Below are positions 37,201 through 49,200 of a stretch of 64,000 nt of DNA, one piece after another. The position numbers and the translations under genes are program-made. The DNA is from Cinclus cinclus (Eukaryota; Chordata; Aves; Passeriformes; Cinclidae): NCBI RefSeq assembly GCF_963662255.1, contig NC_085050.1:24422631-24486630 (forward strand), read 5' to 3'. Each line of letters opens with the position of its first letter. Positions within the stretch are counted from its first letter, which is position 1. Under the pieces are notes generated by a model. It saw nothing but the letters and a program-made list of their open reading frames with translations, was not told the DNA's origin and made no database searches.

Positions 37201-40200
37201 GGAATACATAATTCATGAGTGCAGCTCAGGCTGGAGTCTATCAGCTGGGGAGCAGCTCTGTGAAAATAGACCCGGAGATCTTTGTGGACAACAAAGTTAA
37301 CATGAGTGAGCAGTGTGCTGCTGCAGCCAAGAAAGACAACAGCATACTGAGTTGCCTCAACAAGGACATCACCAGCAGAGATGAACTCATTATCTATCCC
37401 ACTCTGCTCAGAGGTGGTTGGTCCACACCTGGAATACAGTGTTAAATTTTGGTCCCTACTATACCAAAAATGTGGATAGACTGAAGAGTGGCCACAGAAG
37501 GGCTACAGAGATGATGATAAGACTGGGGAGCCTGCCCTTTGAGAAAACTGGACATGTTTGGCCTTGAGAAAAGAAGGCTTAAGGCAGACCTTTTGCCATG
37601 TTCTGATATTTCAACAGTAGCTACAACAAGCCATTGGAATAGTCTCTCCAGGAAAGTGGTGGATTCCCCAAAGTTGGACACTGGTTTCTTTGAGCAGAGT
37701 GGTGCTGGGCCATATTGTGAAGCCTGTGTTTTTTGCCAAGGAAAGTTGGATCAGGTGATCCTTGAAATCCTTTCCAACCTGGTATGATTCTATGAAATTG
37801 TTTGGTGTGGGTGTGCTTGCTTATTCAATACTGAATGAAAACACACTGCATAATATATTGCTTTATTTTTTTTTGGTGACAGACCCCAATGTAATACTGC
37901 TGATCCACTGAAAGCCTTAGTATTTGACTCTACCTTTGACCACTACCGAGGTGTCATAGCTAACATTGCGCTCTTTGGTGGGGAGATTGCAAAAGGACAG
38001 AAAATTGTGTCTGCTCACACAAAGAAAAGATACGAAGTTAATGAAGTTGGAATTCTGACTCCAAATGAACAGCCAGCACATAAGCTGTAAGTAAAAACTT
38101 CTTACAGTGAAACATCGTATATTGGGGTAAGCTACAATATCCTGCATTTCTGTTTGATTTTTGCTTTGAGAGGTAAAAACTGGGAGATGTCTAGGTTTTT
38201 GTTCTTGATCTTTGGTGGTGGGCTTTTTTATAAAAACTACTTGCAATTTAATGTTCTGTGTCATTTTTTATTTTGGGCATGCTGAGACTGAAGGTTTTAG
38301 GGAGTGCTTTTTGGGCATTGCTGTGGGAGGAATCCATTATCTTCTGTAGTACATGGAACATATGGACAGCTAGGTGTTTAAAGGATAGTACTCGATATTC
38401 TTACTCAGCTGTCCAATTTATTTCTAGGAACTGCCTTGTTTGAGAGTGGAAGGGAGTGGGGCATCAACTTAGTTATTGCTGCAGCATGTTTTGAGGGTGA
38501 AAAACTTAAAATCCATGAGTGCAACAGCTTCCAGAAACTGGCTTCTCAATGGCAGCAGTGGGAAGAAAAGCAGGTACTTAGAAGTAGTGAAGTTTTACCA
38601 GTTTGCATCCAAATACATGTTAATTACTTTACTGGGGGCATTCTCAGATTACATTACTGTGTCTGGTGGTTTGAACACTGTCACAAACCCAGCCAGCCCC
38701 TTGCTCACTCCCCCAACTCTAGCAGGAAGAGAATTGAGGAGGTACATGTAGATTAAGATAAAGACAGTTAAATAAATGAAGGAGCAAAAAAAAAAAGAAA
38801 ACAAGTGATGCAAAGACATTATTCACCACCTCCCGCAAGCAGACTGATGTCCTGCTAATTTACAAGTAAATGCTACCTTGGAAAGACTACTTCATTTTTA
38901 TTGCTAAGCATGATGTTCTGTGGTATGGAATGCCCTTTTGGCCATTTTGGGTCTGGTGTCCTGGCTGTGTCACTTCCCAGTCTCTTGCCCACCCCCAGTG
39001 TGTTTGCTTGCAGGGGCACAGCTGGAAACCAAGAGGGCCTGTTCAGCAATACCTAAACATTGGTATGTTATCAACACTTGCTTTAGTCACAGTTCCAAAA
39101 CAGCTTCATACAGGGCTGCTTTGAAGAAAGTTAGCCCATCCCAGCCAAAACCAGTACACTGTGTTTTACTCAATACTTACCATGTATTCCTCTCCTATTA
39201 GCATAATGTGTTGATGGAGAGTGTTTGTCTAGTTTCATCCTACTGGTATATGAAATTTGCTGTGCTGGCAGCTGGGAACTGTTCTGATTTCTTCATCTTA
39301 GGAGCTTCTCAAGGGTCTAGCTCCAGCTTTTAAACTGGGAGTAGCACAGTATTTAAAATCCAGGCTCATAAATGTACTGTTCAGCTGTAATGGAAACAGA
39401 ACTAGTTGAGACTGTTCACAACTCGGAGGTGAAACAACTTAAATCTCACTTCTGGGCTTTGGATATGGGCTTTTAAGGGGGGTGATTTATTTGAATTTCT
39501 GGCTGGGCTAAATCAAGTAGGAAAATAGTAGAAATGCTGCTAATGCCAACAATCATGTCCATATAATAACGATTTTATTTAGCTATGCAGGACAGGTGGG
39601 GTACCTGATTGCTGGAATGAAAGAAGTAACGGAAGCCCAAATAGGAGACACACTGTTTTTGTATAAACAGCCAGTGGAGCCTTTGCCTGGCTTTAAGTCA
39701 GCGAAGCCAATGGTTTTTGCAGGTGAGGAGTAAGTCAATATAAAGTGGAGCTACTTTTTTCCAGGGACAAGAGTAAGAGCTGTTAGAGCTTTTAAAAGAA
39801 GACATATATATTAAGAGTTGGGAGGATTAGAATTGTAGCTGAGGTGCATCACTTACATAGATTTGTGGGTTTTCCCTGTGATTTAACAGGATTAGTAATA
39901 CAAACATATATTTTTGCCTGTGATTATTGTTTCTAATGCCAGGAAGCTCTTAATAGCTGGAAAAGAAGGGTTGAGATAAAAAAAAAAAAAGAGGGAATTC
40001 TTTGTCTTGATAATCAGGTTTCTGTAATTATTGTTTTAGTTTTTCATCTTTTAAAACTTAGCAGCTGTTCCAGTTTTGTTAAACTGAAAGAGCTAATTCT
40101 CAGAATGATCCTGTAAAATATCTGACTTTTTGAGCTTGAATAGTTCCACTGAGCTGTTGCCACTAGCTTCAGTAACTACTACAAATGCTACAGAAGAAAA

Positions 40201-43200
40201 CAAAAAATTAGAGAAAAGTTCTGTAAATGATTTTCTAGACTTGTGAAGCAGTATGTAAAACTCACTTGAACTGTCTCATGGAGACTATGCAGTCTCTCAG
40301 TGAGTGTCAAAAAGTGTAATCTTTTAAATAATGTTTTTGTGTGCATGTGTGTGATGCTTCTTGATGTAGATGACATTTTTTGAACATACAAGGATGTGAA
40401 AAATGAAACAGTAGAATCTATTTCAGTAGTAGTAGTTAGACAAACAGCTGTTTTTATTAATTTCAAAAGAATAGAGAAACATTTGCAACTTCAAAATTAC
40501 GCTTTTTATTTTTCACTCACTCTTAGCTTTGAGGGACCATCTCAGAGAAGTATATACATTTACACTGCAAAACAGTGGTTATACTCGACTCCTCCACAAA
40601 TGTGGAGGATTAGATGAGTACCATGATGGTTTAGATGTTAATACGGAGGTAATCTAAAATATTTTTATGTTTTGACTAATTTTTTTTTGAGGAATAAAAA
40701 ATCCTTATGTTGTTTTTCACATTTAAAAACAGATGGAGCAGAAAGTAACTATTCCTGATTTTATTACTCAACTGTAAGTGGCATATTTAAAATCCAGGTA
40801 CACAGCAGCTAAAGCTCTTTGTCACATCACTTCTATTTAATATATTTTGACAGGAATGTATCCAATAGATCAAACAGAATATAATAATCTCAAAAGTGCT
40901 TTGGAAAGGCTGACATTGAATGACTCCAGTGTAACTGTTCACCGTGACAGTAGCCTTGCCTTAGGAGCTGGCTGGAGGTGAGGTTTTTGTGCTGCTTTCA
41001 TTTTTGAAACTGTTCATGAGTTGAGAATACATGTTTAAGCAACTGATGGTAGAATTAAACTTAATTCAAAATTAGGAGCTGTAATTCAAATTAATCATAA
41101 AGATCAAAAGTATTTGATTTTCATACATTCTCTGTTTGAACAGAGAATGAAAATTTTTGTGATTAATAGTTTTTGTTCTCCAAGACTTACATTATTCAAC
41201 TGTAGGGTTATTTGGTCTCTTAGAGGTTGTTTGCTTTGCCTGATATTGCCATACTAGCAGTGTAAGCGTGCTGGAGGGTGAAAAAGACCACTGTGAAATT
41301 CCAGGGGATACACAAATACTTTTACCAACAGGGTATTTATTTTCCAGATTGGGTTTCCTTGGTCTTCTACATATGGAAGTCTTTAATCAACGTTTGGAGC
41401 AAGAGTATAACATGTCTGTTATTTTGACTGCACCTACGGTTCCATATAAAGCTGTTCTTTCCTCAGCAAAGTTGATAAAGGTATGGTAAATTCATTTAAA
41501 CCTTATGTAAATAGTAGTTTAAAAGTCTCCTATAATAAACATCTAGAGTCTTTTTTTAAATGTAGGTTAGTACTGTATTTTATAGTCAGCATTAGAAATG
41601 CCAGTATATTGCTTGAATAGATTTTTAGTTTTTTTAAGGATGTTAACTGCTCTTTCCCTTTTCATTTCAAGCACTCTCTTTATGTGTCTTATACTTTTCA
41701 TTGCAAGTAGGAGTATAGGACACATACCTTGCTGTATTTTAAATGCTTACTGAGTGGACTGCATTAAAAGCAGGTGAAAAAATCTTCCAGGCTTTATCTG
41801 TCAGAAAACATGAACGTTTCTAGGAATAGCTTGTAATGAGACTGTAGATTGGCAGGGGTTGGTGAAGGAAAATGAGATTTTTTTCATCACAGTTAAACAG
41901 GCATCTGTTAACTTCATTAAACTGGGTGCAAATAGAATTACTGTGTTTGAGTTTTAGAGACAAAAAGAGGTGGACTCAGAACATCTGGTGACAGAGGGGG
42001 CTCCAAGTTGACTGGCTGATTATTCTATAAATTACTAAAAACTTGTTTAAGAAAGGTTGATGTCCTTGCAAGGTGTGAGACATAGACCTTTTATCTCTCT
42101 GGTTGTTTTGGATTCATACTGGGGCAGTACAGCAGCTATGAATGAATTAGTCAGCACCTTTGGTGTGTGATTCTGGACTGTTGATGGGGAATTCTTTTCA
42201 AACAATGCTGGAAGTTGGGTCCCTGTGAGTGGAAATGATGTAATGACTTGCTTTGGAGGAGAGGGAAGTTGCATTTACACAATAAGCAGCATAACCTTCC
42301 CTTAACCTCAGGTTAACATCAGTCCTTACCGGGATGTTGGACTGGGAAAAGTAGGTAATGCAAGCACTTACACAGGAATCAAAGACTTCATTTCTAAATC
42401 CACTTCAGCACATGAGGGAGCCTGAACCCCAAGTTGTACTTAGAAAACAGAGTTCCCACCACTGAACTCTAGTGTTCAGAGCAGGTCTTCTGTTGAAGCT
42501 GTGTAATAGTAACTGAGAGGATCAGGATGAAATAAGAAGGAAGATCCTCAATTTACAGAGGAGAGAAACGCTGGAAAGACGGATAGAAAGGCTCCTTGGA
42601 TTTCTATATTGCCCAAGTAAAAAGCCAATTTCTGTGTAATGATATTTAAGGATATGCTGATAAGGGACTTCTATATGTGTTATAAAAGTCTCTTTTGAAA
42701 TCATCCTTGTTTTAAACTTGGGTAGCATAATACACCAATGTTTTCAGGCAGTTGAAACATTCTTTTAGCGTTTTTCTCAATGCTATATTTGTCTTCTTTG
42801 CTGTTTATTTTACTTACTTCTAAAGTTACAGTATCTGGTTTATTTGCTTGTTTTCAGGAGTATGGAAAAGACCAGATTACTATTATCAACCCTGCTCAGT
42901 TTCCTGATAAACTTTCAGTATCGGAATATTTGGAGCCAGTTGTTCTTGGTACTATTGTAACACCTCATGAATATATTGGGAAAATAATTACCTTATGTCA
43001 GGTTGGTGTATAGTTTTGGTTTTGTGTTTTGCAATTTTAAGCTCTTCACCTCATACTTAAAGTGAAGACACTAGATAGTTTGATAATAGATATTAGTACT
43101 TAATACTAATAAAAACTCTGCAGCATGGGAATAAAATGTATTGGTTCTTTTTAGAGGTATATTCATGGAAATAGAACTCCTGCCAACACTTCTGACTGTG

Positions 43201-46200
43201 TGTCCATGTATTTTTTTCAGCACTTCGCTGAAAGTAAATTTAGGATAGTGAAGACACTTGCCCAACTGTATTTGGAATACTTTGAATTGAAAATGTTTTA
43301 ACTGCCATGCATATTATATTACTTCTTCACAATATTTTTCTAAGCTTATAGCTTTGCAAAATGCATAATACAAAACAGTACAGTACTTGTATGTCAGTAC
43401 AGTGAAGAATAAAATCTGTTAAAAAGAATTTCTAAAATAACTTTAAGGACACATTCCTGGGAGGAAACTGGGAGGAAAGAAGATGAGCCTGCAGTCCTAC
43501 TGTGGCAGCAGTAAGCAGAAGCTGTTAAGGATTTCAGAAATTCAGCTTTTAGAGATGAAAGGCTTGAGTTGTATGTCTAGCTAAGTTACAACCACTTCAT
43601 TTGTTACAGTGCTGCAATTTGTCCTGAGACATCAGAAAAGTACCAATAAGAAAGTTACTTTGGGGCTTAAATGCAGGAATTCTCTTGTGTAGCTTGATTG
43701 CTGTTCATTTTAATTTGCCTTGTATATTTTTTTGTAGAAAATTTCAAGGGAAACTGAAACAAATTTTATTTGTCTAGGATCGTCGGGCAGTCCAGAAAGA
43801 TATGCTGTACATTGATGAAAACAGGGTTATGCTAAAATACCTCTTTCCATTGAATGAAATTGTGGTGGATTTTTATGATGCTCTTAAGTCTCTGTCTTCT
43901 GGCTATGCAAGGTAACTACTTCCTCTGTTCCCCCTTCTCCTTCCCCCACCCTGGACCCTGAAGAGGAGTGGCATGGTGAAAAAAGGCCTGAGGAAGAGCT
44001 GTGGAAGGGCGTGAGTGAAGAATACTCCTTTATGATGGTGCTGCAAATCTGGTCCCTCTTCACCTTGAATGGATTAGATTGACTGTGAAATGGATGGGAA
44101 TAAGCCTGAAAATCATGAAAAGTGTGCCACTACCTAATAATCATTGTCTTTGGCAATGTGTGTAATTTTCAAGGGCACCCTCTGGTGTGGCACTTACTCA
44201 TATGGCACTGGCTCATATGAGTAAGACCTAAATGGTTTGTCCTTGTCTAAAGTGATGCTGTGCAATTTTTTTTCAATGGAATCACTGAAACTGTACTACT
44301 TTCTGTATGAACTGTCTTGGCAGAAAAAGGAAAATAACCACACTGATTATTTAAAGCTAGCAAAAACAATGTGGTATTTAAAACAAACAGTACTTTACAT
44401 ACATGCTTTATTATGTGAAAAGAGAAAATCGTGTATTTTGAGACAAAATTTTCTTTTGTGGGAGGCTGCTATGAATTCTGAGTCTAGTACAGTGCTCAGA
44501 TGTTTGTGCAGTGGAAGGGAAGATGTTCCATGGTTATGAGCTTGTGCCCCAGGACACTCAGTAGCTGTCACAAACCTGGTATGTTGAGGTGTCATTAATG
44601 AGATATATTACACAATAGGAACCTAATTGCATTACTTATTTTATAAACAAAAATTAGTTTTATTGAAGGACTGAATTTGCTTTGAGTTTGTTTTCTTTAA
44701 TTATGTCTCATAAACACAAGTAAGACTTGTTTTGCCCAGGTTTATATATATATATATATGCAGTACAAGCCTAAGTAAAGTGGAAAGGCAAGACAGAAGA
44801 AACAGAGGGATGGAAATTTTTAATTTCCTCTCTGGATCCACCTCCCCCACTACATAAAACCTAACCTCTTTATTAAGAACCAAGCTCATCAGCAAAACTA
44901 TGCTGGGTTTCCTTTGACTCAAGGGTGATTTCCAACAATGTTGCATTGTCTCCTTTATTTTTTTGTTTTCATTTCCTAATTGACTCCTTAATATAGCTTG
45001 TGTATATAGTGCTCTCGGTAATCATATTTCTGTTACATGGATTTATTCACACATCTGTGGTTTATTAAGCCAACTAGGATAGAAGTTCTTTGAAATAATC
45101 TCAAAGGATTTTCCCCCCTCTCTTCTGATATTGCAGATTTGATCCAGTTACAGTGATATTGATGATCCTCCACAGTTAATATTTACACACAAGATCCATC
45201 TGTCTGTCTGTCAGTCAGTCTATCTGGTCCATACATCACCTCGGCATCTCTTGCATTTTAAGAATTTTTTGTAAACTAACACACAGACAGCAAGGCCCAC
45301 ACATACCAAAGAAGAAATCTGGTTTGGAAACTAAGTGAAAAACTTAAGTTATCAGAGACAGTGATAAGAGGGGTCACATAAAAAGTTTGTCAAATGAGAG
45401 GATGAAGACAGTCCTAGGTTAGTGTTTGATTCCTCTGACATTCAGGCCATTGACTGTTCAAAAGCTGTGCTGAAGGGTTCTTTAACATTGCATTAAGCAT
45501 GTAGATTTCTAATTGCTCATTAGATTGGAAAGACATCCTCGAAGTCAAGATGACACCTTTCTGCATTGGTGGGGACATTACATGCAGTACATTTCTAGTC
45601 TGAAGATGGACTGAGAGACTATTAAAAACTACTCCCATTTTATTAAAAAGTTCAGGTGTTTTATTAAGAAATGTATCTATAGAATTTCTGGAACAAAGAA
45701 TGCAAAATACAATTTGTACAGTATCATGGCTAATTTTTAAAATTGCTTTTATTTTTTTAGTTTTGATTATGAAGATGCAGGTTACCAATCAGCAGACCTA
45801 ATCAAAATGGATATTCTTGTGAATGGAAATCCAGTTGAAGAACTGGCAACTATCATACACAAGTAGGTTGACTAGATTCCTTATTCAAAAGAAATAAGAC
45901 TTTCTATTATTAGTCAGTGAAAACATTGTCTGCTAATAGGACTTAATGATCTTAGGGTCTTTTCTGACCTAAATGATTATATGATTCTGAATGACTCTAG
46001 GTATATGTGTTACCCTTAATATGACAAATGTGTATGAGCATTGAAGATTTTTCCATATGACCACCTTCATTACCGCTGAAAAAGAGAACCATTTTGTACT
46101 ATGAAAATTAGGAAATATGTACCATAATTAATAGCAATTTTTTACTTCCCTTTATCAGTTTAAGTACTGGATATCATATTTTTGTGGAAAGAGCAAAGAG

Positions 46201-49200
46201 AAATAAAGGCAAAATGCTAATCTTCTGAAGGGCTGGAAAACTACAGACCAATCTAGGACATGCCAGATGAATAATTTATGGTGCTTAATACTGACAAAAA
46301 ACTGTTTTGTTCTCCCAGTAATTCCTGTTCTATAGAAGTTGGTTGTTACCTTGTTTCCAGACAGAGTACCAGCAGAATGTAAATATTTACTGGGTGCAAT
46401 TACCTCAGATTTTTTTTTGGTAAAATTATTCCATTTCTAAGAGTATCTCAGGCATTAGAGGTGAGAATAAAGCCTTTCCTCTTTCCAGCCTGTCCCCTAT
46501 CTTGTCAGAAAGTTTTTACAAGGCTCCCTTCTGTAACTTCAGCATCCCTTTCCAGTGATGCCTAGGTAAACTTTGTGGGTTGTTTGGTGTTCCTTCTTAC
46601 AGCACTCATTTGTAGTTGCTAAATACTTGTATTTTTTCATGTTTTTTTTACAAAGCTTCAGTACTGAAATTCATGGAATTCTGTAACAGCAGAAGGCTGA
46701 CATAGGAAGATAAATCCCTTGCCTTGTTCAGAAGGATCATGGGGCTGAAGGGGAGTAACTGTCTTGCATACAATTGGTAGTTAATGCATTTTTCATAAGC
46801 ATGCAGTGTTTAGCTATCTACCTGCATCTCCTACTCTGAAAAGATGCAAAATGGAGTGGGCCGCCTTGCACGAGTTAGTTATTGCTTTAACATGTATTTT
46901 TTGATCGATTTAGCCCATGCCCTGAACTATTTAACTCACTAAAACTGGCAGCCTTTCTTTTGGCTTTAGATTTCAGTTAGGGTTGTTTTTTGTTTTTTTT
47001 TTTTTTAAACTTGTAGTTGCATTCATTCTGCTCTTGTTGTAGGTATTCTCAGTATTCCCACTGTGAAAACTGCATCTGTAAGAATTACACTGAATTACTT
47101 TTATAAAGAAAGCATTACAGAGATTACAGTAAGATCAGTATTAATAGTCATCATTTGTTCCTACTGTACAAGTAAATATATGTACCTCTTCAAAATGTAA
47201 CACTCGATGAACATGACTAAAGTACTTCATATTTAAACTGTTTGCTCTATACAGGTAGCAAAAGGAGTCACTTTGTCACTACCTGAAAATGTGCATGTTG
47301 GTAAAAAATATCTGTTAAATTTGGGTATTTTTATAGAGAATATGGAGAACAGACCTATTCCTTTCTAATGGCTTATGAAAGTAACTGTTGGTAGCTTCTT
47401 TAGACCTTTTGTTATTTTCTTTTTCCAAAACCTGAAGCATATGCAGATGCTGAATATGGTTGCATAATTTTTATTAGCAGATGAGTATGTTAGTTTATTT
47501 TTTTCTTGTGATGTAAAACCAGACTTGGAAAGCATTCTTTAATATGCATACTTTGACCGCTTGGGCCTACGATCAATGAAAATTCTCCTTGACCTAGTTT
47601 AAAATTTCACTTGAAACTGTGGCAGTATACAAAATGTCTTCAGTGGCATGAATAGTCAGGGTGTTTTTTATAAATACTTTATATGATGTTGTATACTGAG
47701 GTAAATACAGTCTTATCACTTGGTAGTATGAAAGAGATGACATACAGAGACCACTTATTAGATGTAAGATTTGATCTGATCAGATTATCTTCCGAGTTAA
47801 GAAGAGGAAAGCCTCTACTAAAATACTTCAGGTCAGTTTGATCTATGGATATATTTTTAGTGTTGCTGACCTTTTATTTCAGGGATAAAGCACATGCTGC
47901 TGGCAAACTCCTGTGTGAACGTTTAAAAGAGACTATTCCTAGACAGTTGTTTGAAATAGCCATCCAGGCTGCCATTGGCAAGAAAATCATTGCAAGAGAA
48001 ACGTAAGTAAAGCCCTTCTATTCCCCTTCTTTTTTTTCTGTCCATATTTTAAGATATGTAAAATACAGAGTTGTAAAGTCTTACCAAGTTTTATACATCA
48101 CAGGACTTTGATTTTGCTGTAAAGTTGTATTTTTTCTTGCATATGCTACTTGAAGAATGAAACTGCATATGAGCAGTGACTATTGACTAAACATTTTGAA
48201 TTCAATTTACAAATTTATTTTTTTTTTTAATTTTAGATTGCTTGTCATCAGAACTGCACTTAGTGGATAAAGTGTAACTTGAAACACCCATGTGTCCACT
48301 TCCTCTTCGGCAGTGGAAAGTTTCTTACTACTGAAAAAAATTAGCTAGTTGTGCAGTATTTTGCTGTGAGAGTCAGCAAAAAAAGAACTGATTAGTGCTG
48401 TTCCCAAGGAAATATGTTGCAGCTGAACACAAAAACATTTTACTAGCACATGCTTCTTTAAAGCAAACCATTTCCATGATGTTGTGTTTCTCATCACACT
48501 TTTCTGTTACTGTGTAAATAGGATTTAAATCGTGGTAAAATAATTAAAAGTCACAATTCAGGCAGAGGTGCTGTAAGAATTAGTTTACATCCATGTGTAT
48601 ATACAGGTATAACACTTCCTGTGAGTCATAGCAGAAATTCCAGATAAAAAGATTGTGATTTTTTTTTTTTTAATGTACATATTATACACCCCAAGGGATG
48701 TTTCTAGGAATGAAAACTGAATTACATCTTCTGTTTAAAACTTCATCTTTTATATACAAAACCTGAAAATGTTATGATGCCAAAGTACCTCACAAAACTA
48801 GTAGAAAAACAACATTTTGACAACTCAAGTACTTAGTTTACATGCAGATATTCTAATATGTTAAGGTGTTATGTATTATTGTATTTTGCAGGCTGAAAGC
48901 TTACAGAAAAAATGTGGTGGCAAAATGCGTAGGTATTTTTTTCTCTTTTCTTCATGTTTCTGACATTTGTAAATCTTGGAGTCATGCTAAGATGATAGGC
49001 CCATCTCTTCTTAGAAACGCAGCAAAGACAAGTTCTGCTTGTGTTCCTAAGTGTCTGTGGAATTTTAACAGATACTTCTATGCTTTTATTTTAAAATCAA
49101 ACTTATAACCTCTTGCTGCAGCTTGAAGAATGGATCAGATAAAGTAAAGGCTTTTTCAGTCACGCACTTTGAGTGTGTCTGTTCACTCCCATCTTCTCAT

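Noticed and set aside
36245..37796. Open frames of 60-106 residues in GUF1 intron 7 as novel exons
   Set aside because: They are pieces of a degraded CR1, interrupted by stops, with no splice sites matching the GUF1 phase.
45414..45788. 124-residue minus-strand open frame overlapping GUF1 intron 13 and exon 14
   Set aside because: No recognised family, antisense to a real exon, and no splice or promoter context. A search could still be run, but nothing visible supports a gene.
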